Below, in pieces: positions 6,612 to 15,426 of a stretch of DNA of 24,714 nucleotides. The notes under the pieces were generated by a model. That model did no database searches. It was given only the letters and a program-made list of their open reading frames with translations, and had not been told where the DNA came from. Source of the DNA: a virus. The translations under genes and the position numbers were made by a program. Each line of letters opens with the position of its first letter. Positions within the stretch are counted from its first letter, which is position 1. Where the stretch lies: the IMG/VR virus record IMGVR_UViG_3300001851_000085, positions 1-24,714 of that record; one strand, written 5' to 3'.

Positions 6612-7445
6612 ATGCCAACAGCACAAGAAGTATTAGAAAGAGCAAGAAATGCATTGACGCAGAGAAATTATAAATTTCCTGCTAGTAGAATTGACACATT
6701 TCCACATAAAACATTAATGGTTTTCTACAAATATTCTATTAGTGTTGATCCACAAACGTTAACTAGCACACGACCCGGTGCTAATATATTAGGATTGTCA
6801 AATCCTTCATCTATACCAAATGCCGGTGCCGGCACGCCAACTGCCGCTATAACATTACCAGTTCCAATTAGAATTCTTGAACCATACAGCGTTAAATACG
6901 ATACAGGTAATTTTGAAGCATTGAGAGATTTTATAAAATCATATATTTCTCGCAGAGGACAAATAAGCCGTTCTAACAGCGACTTATTAGATAGTATTGG
7001 CACATTTGCTGGTCCGTTATTAGGAATGGGATTGAACCCATACACAATAACAAGATTGAAAAACGTTGAATTGAGAAAATACCAGTTATTTTGGAAATTA
7101 CATCCAGAAAGTGAAGAAGAAACAAATACTGTTGAAAATATAATTCGAGAAATACGATTAAGAATGCATCCGGAACCAGATTTATTTGGACTTTTGTTGA
7201 AATATCCAGAATTAATAAATTTTAGAATATTGGGACCAAGAAATCCAGATCATGTATTTCCTGTTGCTCCGTGTGTAATTGAAAAATTTTTCGTTGATAG
7301 AACTGCTGCTGATTATCCTTCATTTTTTTCCGGAACAGGAACACCAACAGTTTATGGTCTATATTTAAATTTAGTTGAAATTAAACCATTATTAAGAAAT
7401 GGTAATGAACTGAATACTCTTAATTCTTCCATACTAGGGATATAA
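6612..7445 (+). CDS. gp48: Baseplate tail tube cap protein, gp48-like
   Basis: The 277 residues have the layout of T4-type gp48. A variable N-terminus is followed by AITLPVPIRI near residues 78-87 and a Gly-rich link. The C-terminal half carries KYQLFWKLHPES-x-EE-T near 155-168, a helix up to RLRMHPE, then an FRILGPRNP strand and an APCVIEKFFVD strand near 218-228, and ends in LNLVEIKPLLR. These are the tube-like features of gp48 and gp54, which join the baseplate hub to the first tube ring. Gp54 is the main alternative. The gene starts the rightward baseplate operon, with AAGG about 8 bases before the ATG, and is followed after 3 bases by gp53. Confidence 0.72.
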   Translation: MPTAQEVLERARNALTQRNYKFPASRIDTFPHKTLMVFYKYSISVDPQTLTSTRPGANILGLSNPSSIPNAGAGTPTAAITLPVPIRILEPYSVKYDTGNFEALRDFIKSYISRRGQISRSNSDLLDSIGTFAGPLLGMGLNPYTITRLKNVELRKYQLFWKLHPESEEETNTVENIIREIRLRMHPEPDLFGLLLKYPELINFRILGPRNPDHVFPVAPCVIEKFFVDRTAADYPSFFSGTGTPTVYGLYLNLVEIKPLLRNGNELNTLNSSILGI

Positions 7446-7448
7446 TAT

Positions 7449-8246
7449 ATGCCAGGATATTTTAAAAATTTTCCAACAATACATTATAAATCGGAAAATG
7501 TTGATACTGTTCTTTGTAATATTTTAGTTAAAGGAAATCTACGAGATATTTCAAAGAAGGCTATTCTTCAAACTTTGGCTATTCAGGAAGGAGACAGAGC
7601 CGATTACATTGCACATTTATTGTTCAATGATTCCTCTTATGATTATTTGTTTTACATTTTGAATGATATAATCGATCCGTATTATGAATGGTATTTAACA
7701 GCTAAACAATTGGATGAATATATTAAGGATAAATATGAATTTCCCGATGATGTAAAACATTACAAATTAGATATAGTGGAAAATTACGTCGAATCTATAG
7801 AAGTTACACAAGCCGGAAGCGGGTATTCAAACACAGATTATGTTATAATTAGTGGGGGAACTAAAGACGCACGAGGAAATATAACAACAAATGTTTCTGG
7901 TGGAATAACCAATATAAAAATGAAACGAAAAGGTGCTGATATTTCTGTTCCTGAAATTGTAATTTATAATAGCGGTGGAGATATTAGTAATGGAACCAAT
8001 TGTAGATTGATACCTGTTATAACAAATACTCGTTCTCCTAGTAATACTGTTTTAATAAACACAGACACATACGATCAATTATCGGAAGCACGTCAATTAT
8101 TATATATTCCCGTCACACATGCAGAATATGAATATGAAGAAAATGAAAAACGACGATTTTTGAATGCGGTTTTACCTAATGTCGGTTATCAAATAGATGG
8201 GGAAATAAAAAGTATGTTGCGTGGATTGGACGTGAATTTGAAATAA
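7449..8246 (+). CDS. gp53: Baseplate wedge protein gp53 with an inserted GSGY module
   Basis: Residues 1-110 match gp53: a short N-terminus, YKSENVDTVLCNIL, then EGDRADYIAHLLFNDSSYDYLFYILNDIIDPYYEW at about 47-81 and a helix ending YEFPDD. The C-terminal part (residues about 208-265, YIPVTHAEYEYEENEKRRFLNAVLP) is again gp53-like. Between them, at about residues 114-190, lies a beta-rich insert with EVTQAGSGYSNTDYVII and many Gly, Thr and Asn. This explains the length of 265 residues against about 196 in T4. Gp53 joins neighbouring baseplate wedges around the hub. AGGGA precedes the ATG. Confidence 0.9.
   Translation: MPGYFKNFPTIHYKSENVDTVLCNILVKGNLRDISKKAILQTLAIQEGDRADYIAHLLFNDSSYDYLFYILNDIIDPYYEWYLTAKQLDEYIKDKYEFPDDVKHYKLDIVENYVESIEVTQAGSGYSNTDYVIISGGTKDARGNITTNVSGGITNIKMKRKGADISVPEIVIYNSGGDISNGTNCRLIPVITNTRSPSNTVLINTDTYDQLSEARQLLYIPVTHAEYEYEENEKRRFLNAVLPNVGYQIDGEIKSMLRGLDVNLK
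7788..8020 (+). repeat. GSGY-type beta module inserted in gp53
   Basis: The encoded insert (gp53 residues about 114-190) carries VESIEVTQAGSGYSNTDYVI. The same V-x-x-I-x-V/I-x-x-x-G-S/T-G-Y pattern recurs in the gp7-position protein near residues 506 and 560 and in gp8 near residue 595 (IINPGTGYTQANVTV). T4 gp53 lacks it, so it is an added domain. Confidence 0.6.
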
Positions 8247-8247
8247 A

Positions 8248-9633
8248 ATGGTAGAAGTAACATCGCCCGGAAATTTAAATTTTACGAAAATTAATAAAGC
8301 TTTATTGACTCCAATTAATAAAGTTAACGACTCCGTGCAGGAACTAAGTTTAATTAAATATATTATTTCATTTGAATTTACAACACGAATGGACAATCAC
8401 ACTCTGTTCGGAACTTTAATATTGAATGATTATGATGGTATAATGAATAATGAAATGTTCACTATAACAGGTGAAGAATTTGTGATAATTGAAATGGAAA
8501 ATATAGAAGGAACTAAATTTTACTATAAATTTGTTGTTGGTGGAATAGATTTAGAAGTTAAAAATGAGAGTGGCGATAGTGCTTTATTAATTTTATCTTT
8601 GGTATCTGTTGATTTTTTCTCCAATTCATTTCTATTCAAATCTCGTGGGTATGTTAATTTAAATATAACTGATATTGTGAAAAAAATATTGGATGAGGAA
8701 TTGCGCAGTGAAATACCATTAGAGACGTTTGAAGATACTCTTTCAAGTAGAACATTTGCTTTCACCAAGATACGTCCATTTGAAAAAATAGAAATTCTTC
8801 AACAACAATCATACTCTAAAAATGATTATTTATTTTCAAAATTCTTTTTCTATGAAACAAAAACCGGGTACAATTTTAGATCATTTGAAGATATAATTAA
8901 AAAGAGTAATGCAAACACTACTCCATTGACGTATTATTATTCTGAATTATCTGCTAATTTGAAAATCGGTAATCCTTTCTTTAGAAATATAAAGAAATAT
9001 GAGGCGTTCACCAGAAGCAATAATTTTGAAAGAATAATCAATGGTTTCTATAGTGGCGAAGTTCAACGTTTCGACTTTAATACTAAAAGGGTGACAAAAG
9101 AATTGTTTAGTATGGCAGATGATATTAAGAAATTTGTTCATGTTGGAACCGATGATAAAACTTTAGAAAATTTATCATTGAATGTATCTGAAAATTTCTC
9201 TAAATCCATAGGGAAATCTAGCATGTACACTTATTTTCTTCCGTGGAATAGTGAAGATGAAATGAATGATCTGACTTATAAATACTACCAATACACAAAA
9301 CCATTCAATCATCTACTAAAAGAAAATACTTTGAATATAATTATAGATGGAACTTTTTTGATAGAGTTGGGCGATCCTTTAATTGTAGAAATAACTGACA
9401 ACAATCATCCGAATGATATGAATAAAAATATTGATATGAGATATTCTGGCCGTTACATTGTTCATGGAATTAATCATATAATTCAACAGAAAGATCAATT
9501 CGGAATGTTTTATCATGATATGTGTGTATCTCTTGTCAGAGATTTAATGCCAATTTCGCAAACGAAATTTAATGAAAAAACCTTCAATGGTTATGACATA
9601 AAAACATTACAAAATACAGATTATATCTCGTGA
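8248..9633 (+). CDS. gp27: Baseplate central hub protein, gp27-like
   Basis: The 461 residues are assigned by position and by the beta-rich pattern of the gp27/gpD hub fold. An N-terminal domain (residues 30-110) has paired strands such as YIISFEFTTRMDNHTLFGTLILNDYDG, and a middle domain has a helix ILDEELRSEIPLETFED. The C-terminal beta domain (residues 340-460) has FLIELGDPLIVEI and SGRYIVHGINHII, a pattern seen in hub proteins of contractile tails. T4 gp27 has 391 residues and forms the trimeric ring that holds gp5. The next gene is the gp5-like protein, which supports this. The start follows the gp53 stop after one base, with only a weak ribosome binding site. Confidence 0.75.
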   Translation: MVEVTSPGNLNFTKINKALLTPINKVNDSVQELSLIKYIISFEFTTRMDNHTLFGTLILNDYDGIMNNEMFTITGEEFVIIEMENIEGTKFYYKFVVGGIDLEVKNESGDSALLILSLVSVDFFSNSFLFKSRGYVNLNITDIVKKILDEELRSEIPLETFEDTLSSRTFAFTKIRPFEKIEILQQQSYSKNDYLFSKFFFYETKTGYNFRSFEDIIKKSNANTTPLTYYYSELSANLKIGNPFFRNIKKYEAFTRSNNFERIINGFYSGEVQRFDFNTKRVTKELFSMADDIKKFVHVGTDDKTLENLSLNVSENFSKSIGKSSMYTYFLPWNSEDEMNDLTYKYYQYTKPFNHLLKENTLNIIIDGTFLIELGDPLIVEITDNNHPNDMNKNIDMRYSGRYIVHGINHIIQQKDQFGMFYHDMCVSLVRDLMPISQTKFNEKTFNGYDIKTLQNTDYIS

Positions 9634-9645
9634 GGAATATAAAAA

Positions 9646-10566
9646 ATGGTTAATGTGCCTGAATTTATGGGAACAAATGGGTTTACATGGTTTATCGGTG
9701 TTGTGGAAGATATTGCCGATCCATTACAAAATGGTAGAGTTAGAGTGAGAATGTATGGTTATCATACTGACGATGTAAATGAATTACCAACTAATGCTTT
9801 GCCGTGGGCAATTCATTTAAAACCTACCACTGGTGGAACTTTCACTTCACCAAGCGGATTATTGGTTGGAACTACTGTTTTAGGATTTTTTGCAGATGGT
9901 CCCGTTGGTCAATATCCAATAATACTTGGTGTTATAAATGCCATTAATACAAGACCAGGAAGTATGAAGAATGCAACGGCAGAACAAGTATTATCTAATC
10001 AAGCCGGCGGAAATTCAATAATTCCGGGTGTTTCTCTTGAAGTAAATCAAAATGTAACGGGAACTTTAACTGTTCAATTTCTTGGAACATTGAACGAAAC
10101 ACAGTATGGGCAATTTAAGGCTGCTTTGGGAAGAAGAGAATCTAACAATAATTACAGTGCGGTTAATCAATTTGGATTTATTGGTAAATATCAGTTTGGA
10201 AATGCTGCTTTATATGATTTGGGATACACCGCAACCGCAACATCATCTAATTCTGTTCTTCGCAGTCCTAGTAATTGGAAAGGCAAAAATGGTGTTAGCA
10301 GTCTAGAAATATTTCTTCAAAATCAAGGAAATTGTCAAGAAATCGCAATGGATGAATTGTGTAGAATGAATTATAATAGAATGTTGCGGTCTGGAACTAT
10401 TACAAATGTAACCCCACCAAAACAATTAAGTGGTTATTTGTGTGTTGCTCATCTTTTAGGTGCAGGTGGCGCTAATAAATTTTCAAAAGGCCAAGATGGT
10501 AGAGATGGTAACGGAGTATCCGGCCGTGCATATTATAATCTTGGTTTCAATAGTGTAACAGAATAG
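9646..10566 (+). CDS. gp5: Gp5-like hub protein: OB-fold plus lysozyme-like (transglycosylase) domain, without needle
   Basis: The protein has 306 residues. Residues 12-105 match the gp5 N-terminal OB-fold: WFIGVVEDIADP, then GRVRVRMYGYHT at 30-41, LPWAIHLKP at 52-60, and VLGFFADG plus QYPIILG up to 95. Residues 145-300 form a lysozyme/soluble-lytic-transglycosylase-like domain with GRRESNNNYSAVNQFGFIGKYQFG; E165 is the likely acid catalyst and GFIGKYQFG the following conserved turn. GYLCVAHLLGAGGANKF near 263-279 is also typical of the domain. This enzyme would cut glycan strands during tail penetration. The T4 gp5 beta-helix is absent and is found in the next gene. GAGGA overlaps the upstream stop as the ribosome binding site. 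Confidence 0.9.
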   Translation: MVNVPEFMGTNGFTWFIGVVEDIADPLQNGRVRVRMYGYHTDDVNELPTNALPWAIHLKPTTGGTFTSPSGLLVGTTVLGFFADGPVGQYPIILGVINAINTRPGSMKNATAEQVLSNQAGGNSIIPGVSLEVNQNVTGTLTVQFLGTLNETQYGQFKAALGRRESNNNYSAVNQFGFIGKYQFGNAALYDLGYTATATSSNSVLRSPSNWKGKNGVSSLEIFLQNQGNCQEIAMDELCRMNYNRMLRSGTITNVTPPKQLSGYLCVAHLLGAGGANKFSKGQDGRDGNGVSGRAYYNLGFNSVTE

Positions 10567-10576
10567 GTATAATAAA

Positions 10577-12340
10577 ATGAGTTTATTGCAAAAAGAATTG
10601 GAATTATTTTCTGAACCAAATAATAACTATTTGGAAATGGCTTTACAAAATTTTCCACAAGCCAGAAATATTGAAACCATAAAGGTGAATGAACAAGATA
10701 CTCCTAGATTGGCTAGAGGTATTGCAGAAGGAACAGCGGTTGAAACGAGAGACAATAATAGAATTTATAATATTCCAACTGCACTGAGTCATAATACTTG
10801 GGATGAACCGCGCTCCGCTTTTAATGCATCATACCCATTCAATCAAGTATATGAAACTAAAAATGGTCATGTTCAAGAGTTTGATGATACTGTTGGAAAT
10901 GAAAGATATCATAGATTTCATCCATCAGGAACATTCGTAGAAATTGACAGTGAAGGAAATGAAGTAAGAAAAATTGTCGGTGAACATTTTTTAATTATTG
11001 AAAAACACGGTCACATTTATGTTAAAGGACGTGCTGATGTTACTATTGATGGATCATGTAATATACTAGTATTAAATAATTGTAATCTGGAAATAAATGG
11101 TTCCTTAAATGCTGTTGTCAAAAATGACATCAACATGATATCAAATGGATGTATGAATTTAAACGTTAAAGAAACATTAAAAATTCGTGCAGACAACATG
11201 GTGATGGAAACAAGTAAATTCAATCATAAAAATGTTGGTCTTTATAATTTATCGACCAACACATATGATAAAATTGTCACTGACACGTATGTGTTGAATG
11301 TTGGTAATTTTAGCCTGAAATCTGGCGATGAAATTGTTCTTCAAGGACAAGATAAACTTTCTGTGAAGACAGATATGCATCTTGAACAAAAATTATATGT
11401 TTCGGATGAAATTCATGTTCCTGTTGTGCGTGGAGCAGTGGAATATGCATATTACGCGAACGGTGCGAATAGAGCTTCCTCTGCGGTTGTGGCAGCATCA
11501 TTAAGTGGTGCGTCGTCACCAGACGTGGTTTCACCAACCAATCAGGCACCAACTCTCACTATCGCAACAGATGCCGCTCAGGCACTTTCCACGGGGCTTA
11601 TTGTTCCTAATGAAAGAGCTTCGGTCGCCGAACCTAAAATTGTCGAATCTTTACCAAATACACGATTGACACGAATTGCAATTGAAAATGATGGACTGGA
11701 TTCTCAATCTGATACTCCGTTATATCCTAATTACACAAGTGCCCCACCATATATTAATGCCAATGATCAGTCATATTCAGAAGATTTAGAAGCCGGTAGA
11801 GCTATTCCAAATCAGGAAGGGGCTATTTCACGACAGCCATTTGTAAATGTTTCATCCGAATTACTGGTGAATGAACCATCATATAATACATTAATTTCTA
11901 AATATTTCACTGCCGGCGATCTTTCAGTGAGAGCGGCATTTCCCCATGAAATTAAACCACAGGTAGGTTTAAGTGAATTAGATATTCACAGAAATTTACA
12001 GGAATTGGCAGTTAACATTCTGGATAAAATAGTCGATAATTTTGGAAGAAATTCATTTGTTATAACATCTGGTTTTAGACCACAAAGAGGATCAGGAAAA
12101 ATTTCTCAACATGAATTAGGTCAAGCCGTTGATATTCAATTTAAGATACCTTCTGATGAATACCCTAAAAGAGCTAATGAATTAATTAAAATACTTCCAT
12201 TTGATCAATTGCTACTTGAATATCAAACCGGTGGAACAGGAAAACCGTGGTTTCATATATCTTTCAATAAAAATAATTTGAAAAGAGAATATGCTACATT
12301 ATATAATCATAAACCTATAACTTCATTTACGAGGGTATAA
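10577..12340 (+). CDS. Cell-puncturing needle protein with C-terminal M15 peptidase domain
   Basis: The protein has 587 residues. Residues 85-150 (NGHVQEFDDT, then HPSGTFVEID and VGEHFLIIEKHGHIYVKG) match the segment that leads into the gp5 C-terminal beta-helix. Residues 150-290 contain short strands with Asn/Gly turns, as in triple-stranded needles. A linker of about 170 residues rich in Ser, Pro and Ala follows. Residues 455-580 form a zinc D-Ala-D-Ala carboxypeptidase/endopeptidase (M15) domain: TSGFRPQRG, SQHELGQAVDIQF with H512 and D519, and PWFHISF with H560 as the three zinc ligands. The pair of genes splits what is one protein (gp5) in T4 and adds a peptide-cutting enzyme. It follows the gp5-like gene after 10 bases. 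Confidence 0.9.
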   Translation: MSLLQKELELFSEPNNNYLEMALQNFPQARNIETIKVNEQDTPRLARGIAEGTAVETRDNNRIYNIPTALSHNTWDEPRSAFNASYPFNQVYETKNGHVQEFDDTVGNERYHRFHPSGTFVEIDSEGNEVRKIVGEHFLIIEKHGHIYVKGRADVTIDGSCNILVLNNCNLEINGSLNAVVKNDINMISNGCMNLNVKETLKIRADNMVMETSKFNHKNVGLYNLSTNTYDKIVTDTYVLNVGNFSLKSGDEIVLQGQDKLSVKTDMHLEQKLYVSDEIHVPVVRGAVEYAYYANGANRASSAVVAASLSGASSPDVVSPTNQAPTLTIATDAAQALSTGLIVPNERASVAEPKIVESLPNTRLTRIAIENDGLDSQSDTPLYPNYTSAPPYINANDQSYSEDLEAGRAIPNQEGAISRQPFVNVSSELLVNEPSYNTLISKYFTAGDLSVRAAFPHEIKPQVGLSELDIHRNLQELAVNILDKIVDNFGRNSFVITSGFRPQRGSGKISQHELGQAVDIQFKIPSDEYPKRANELIKILPFDQLLLEYQTGGTGKPWFHISFNKNNLKREYATLYNHKPITSFTRV

Positions 12341-12342
12341 AA

Positions 12343-13125
12343 ATGTTTGTTAATGTTTACAGAGCAGAACAAAAACAACGGCAGTTCAATGATCTTATAA
12401 GACGAATGGCCACTCTTCCTCAAACGAAATTATATGAGTTGGATTTGATGCTTAACGCAAAAAGAAGAGTTAATTCTTTGACTTCTTCTGGTAGTAGAAT
12501 TGGTGGTATTTTGAATAATTTAGGTCCAACTGGTTCAATATTGAATAGTAGGATAAATTCTTGTCTTTCGGCAATTGACAGAACAGTTGATAATAATATT
12601 TTAAGTCTTATGGGCGTATTTGCGGATGCAACCGGAATAACAATGCTTCTCATGGTTCAAGAACGATTGGGAAATAATTTCGTGCAGATTGCCAGAACTC
12701 TTGGAAATGTTCAAAATTTCGGCCCAAATGCGTTGAATCAATTACAGGCGGCAGTTTTTGAAGGAATACAAAATACAATATTTGATGTGGTTGCAGTGGG
12801 AACACAAGCAGCCAATGAAGTAATTAATGGTATAACGGATGCAGCTTTTTGTGCATTACTGCCAGGATTGCAACAATTACAAGGTAGTTTAGGAGATATT
12901 CTCGGTGGAATTGCTACATTAGAGGATGCTGTATCTTCTTTGACACAAAGTGTTACAACAGAGATAAATACAACGCTATTTGCTTTGCAAGGTGAAATAA
13001 ATCAATTATCTGATAGAATTGCAGGCGGGTTATTTGGTTATGCTTCAACACGAACTGCCACATGTGCATCTAGACCAGATTCTCAATTAGGTATTAGAGA
13101 AGCAATACGAACTTCACTTTGTTAG
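12343..13125 (+). CDS. Unrecognised 260-residue structural protein between the needle and gp25
   Basis: I do not recognise this protein. Residues 5-50 are charged and probably helical (YRAEQKQRQFNDLIRRM). Residues 85-245 are Ala/Gly/Leu-rich helical stretches with few charges, such as GVFADATGITMLLMVQERL and ALLPGLQQLQGSLGDILGGIATLEDAV. The pattern of small and large hydrophobics suggests coiled coils or packed helices more than true membrane segments. The last 30 residues hold two of the protein's four Cys and an Arg/Thr-rich tail. The gene lies between needle and wedge genes with a GAGGG ribosome binding site, so a virion hub or spike role is likely. A hub plug (compare T4 gp28), tip or membrane-interacting protein are possibilities that the sequence does not settle. 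Confidence 0.6.
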   Translation: MFVNVYRAEQKQRQFNDLIRRMATLPQTKLYELDLMLNAKRRVNSLTSSGSRIGGILNNLGPTGSILNSRINSCLSAIDRTVDNNILSLMGVFADATGITMLLMVQERLGNNFVQIARTLGNVQNFGPNALNQLQAAVFEGIQNTIFDVVAVGTQAANEVINGITDAAFCALLPGLQQLQGSLGDILGGIATLEDAVSSLTQSVTTEINTTLFALQGEINQLSDRIAGGLFGYASTRTATCASRPDSQLGIREAIRTSLC

Positions 13126-13134
13126 GAATTATAA

Positions 13135-13614
13135 ATGCCACGACCAATAGATTTTAGTTTAACACAGGTAATATTTTCAGATTTAACTAATAATTTGGGC
13201 ATGCACCCCGTGACTGGTAATATAACTCGTTTAATAAATCGTGATGCGGTAAAACAATCAGTTAGAAATATAGTTTTGACTAATAGAGGGGAAAGATTAT
13301 ACAAACCGAATTTAGGTGCAGATATTCGTAAATTATTATTTGAAAATATAGTGACAGACAGTGATATATTTCTAATTAAAGATAAGATAAAATCATCAAT
13401 AGAAACATATGAACCCCGCGTGGAAATTGTTTCTATTGAATTGTTAACAAGCGAAAATATATACACTGCGCAAAATACTCTTTCGGATTTGTATATTGAA
13501 CCTTCTTCATTGGGAAATGAAGCAGACAATAGTATTGCAATAAATATTGTTTTTAATATAATAAATACCGATGAACAAGCAGATGTAAATATTATAATAG
13601 AAAGAAACCGATAA
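13135..13614 (+). CDS. gp25: Baseplate wedge protein gp25
   Basis: The 159 residues match the gp25/GPW family: LTNRGERLYKPNLGADIRKLLFE at about residues 48-70 with the invariant RGER and LFE, and an EPR motif near residue 100 followed by alternating strand residues. In T4 (132 residues) and in related contractile systems gp25 starts polymerisation of the sheath and sits in the inner wedge. TTAGGAATTATAA precedes the ATG. The stop overlaps the start of gp6 (TAATG), in keeping with the close partnership of the two proteins. Confidence 0.95.
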   Translation: MPRPIDFSLTQVIFSDLTNNLGMHPVTGNITRLINRDAVKQSVRNIVLTNRGERLYKPNLGADIRKLLFENIVTDSDIFLIKDKIKSSIETYEPRVEIVSIELLTSENIYTAQNTLSDLYIEPSSLGNEADNSIAINIVFNIINTDEQADVNIIIERNR

Positions 13615-15425
13615 TGGCTGATTTTTTAAACGCAGCAAATTTAGATTTTTTACAATTAAAAGAATCATTTAAAAATTATCTGAAAAATCAAGATACTTTT
13701 AAAGATATTAATTATGAAGGATCAAATATTAACATTTTGCTAGATGTGCTGGCATACAATTCATATTTGAATGCTCTTTACTTGAATATGGTTGGAAGTG
13801 AAATGTTTTTAGATAGTGCTGTTGTTCGAGACACTATTATTTCTCATTCTAAAGAATTGAATTATTTACCAAGATCGCGTTCATCCTCCAAAGCTAGAAT
13901 AGAATTGACGGCTAGCGTTAACGATTCTTCCCTGGCTTCAAGATTAGGTCAAATAACTATACCTAAGAATACTCCATTCACTGCTGTAACATTTCAAGAT
14001 GACAATATTTACAAAAATCAATTTAGTTTTGTAAACAGAGATAATATAATATTGACACGTAAAACTGCATCTACTTTTAGTGCGGAAGCGGATATTTATG
14101 AAGGTGCCTTTATAACAGAATATTTTAATGTGACCGGTGATATGCAACAGAGATTTGTTCTGTCAAATAAAGATATTGACACAAATTCAATTGTTGTTAC
14201 TGTGCAAGCATCATCAGAAGATACCACAAACAGTGTGTATAACTACGCAACAACTCTATATAATTTAAATTCAAATTCAACAGTATACTTTGTTCAAGCA
14301 TATTTTGATGATCGTTATGAAATTGTATTTGGTGATAATGTTTTCGGAAAACACCCGATATACCCAAATATTGTAAAAGTTGATTATATGGTGACAAACG
14401 GTGAACCAGCTAATGGGTGTAAATCTTTTAAATTGAATGCGTATTCTGGTAGTGAGAGATATAGATTTAGCACGTCCACATTAACTGCTTCCAGAGATGG
14501 AAGTGAACGAGAAACCATATCATCTATTAAGTATCGCGCACCACGCCATTATCAAACACAATATAGAGCGGTCACTGCTGAAGATTATAAAACTTTAATT
14601 CAAGCAAATTTTAATGACATTCAGGCCGTAAATGTTTATGGTGGAGAAACATTAGATGAACCTCAATATGGAAGAGTGTATGTTTCTGCAAGTACCACAA
14701 CCGGGGGCATTTTAAGTGAATTCACTAAATCGGAAATTATTCAATATCTAAAAACCAGAACACCATTATCAATAGATGTTTTCTACATTGATCCAACATA
14801 TCTTTATTTGATTGTGGATTCTGCCGTTTCTTATAAATTGTCTCTGACAACCAAGTCTCCAAATGAAATTGAAACTGAGATTGTAAATGCCATCACAAAT
14901 TTCAACACAACTTACTTGAATGATTTTGATAAGGATTTTCATTACTCAAAATTCGTTGCTGCAATTGATAAGGCCAATCCAAGTATTTTAAGCAATCAGA
15001 CAAATGTTATTATGGCGAAAGATTATATTCCCTTAATAGGACAAAATTTAATCTTCTCAATAGACTTCAAAAATCCTTTTGCTAAAGATGATATATTATT
15101 GTCAAGACCATTGACAAATCAGTTTGTTGTTTATTCTTCCAATTTCAGTTATAATGGTGTGACTGCTGCGTTTGGTGAAGATGGTAATGGTAATATCTTC
15201 ATTTATGAATATACAAATTCTGGTAGAAAAATTCTAAAAGCTAATTGTGGAACTGTCAATTATGATATTGGAAAAATAAATATCAATTCGGTAATCATAG
15301 ACGGTTATGAAAATGATGCAATTAGATTTTATGCAATTCCCCGTAATAAAGATATATCTGTTAAACAGGACACAATCATTAATATTGATGCAACCTCATT
15401 AAGTATAGTGGTTACACCAGAATAA
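13614..15425 (+). CDS. gp6: Baseplate wedge protein gp6
   Basis: The 603 residues match T4 gp6 (660 residues). Residues 35-95 hold the conserved block YEGSNINILLDVLAYNSYLNALYLNMVGSE followed by LDSAV-x-R and ELNYLPRS. The middle part holds the baseplate J-like segment, KYRAPRHYQTQYRAVTAEDYKTL near residues 306-328, and GGETLDEPQYGRVYVS near 343-358. Gp6 forms the ring that holds the wedges together and that rearranges when the sheath contracts. The start overlaps gp25 (TAATG) and the next gene begins one base after the stop. Confidence 0.93.
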   Translation: MADFLNAANLDFLQLKESFKNYLKNQDTFKDINYEGSNINILLDVLAYNSYLNALYLNMVGSEMFLDSAVVRDTIISHSKELNYLPRSRSSSKARIELTASVNDSSLASRLGQITIPKNTPFTAVTFQDDNIYKNQFSFVNRDNIILTRKTASTFSAEADIYEGAFITEYFNVTGDMQQRFVLSNKDIDTNSIVVTVQASSEDTTNSVYNYATTLYNLNSNSTVYFVQAYFDDRYEIVFGDNVFGKHPIYPNIVKVDYMVTNGEPANGCKSFKLNAYSGSERYRFSTSTLTASRDGSERETISSIKYRAPRHYQTQYRAVTAEDYKTLIQANFNDIQAVNVYGGETLDEPQYGRVYVSASTTTGGILSEFTKSEIIQYLKTRTPLSIDVFYIDPTYLYLIVDSAVSYKLSLTTKSPNEIETEIVNAITNFNTTYLNDFDKDFHYSKFVAAIDKANPSILSNQTNVIMAKDYIPLIGQNLIFSIDFKNPFAKDDILLSRPLTNQFVVYSSNFSYNGVTAAFGEDGNGNIFIYEYTNSGRKILKANCGTVNYDIGKININSVIIDGYENDAIRFYAIPRNKDISVKQDTIINIDATSLSIVVTPE

Positions 15426-15426
15426 T

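Noticed and set aside
12610-12960. Membrane protein or holin reading of the 260-residue protein
   Set aside because: The hydrophobic stretches are interrupted by polar and charged residues and are rich in Gly, Asn and Gln. No clean membrane segment of about 20 residues can be set, and the gene lies in a structural operon.
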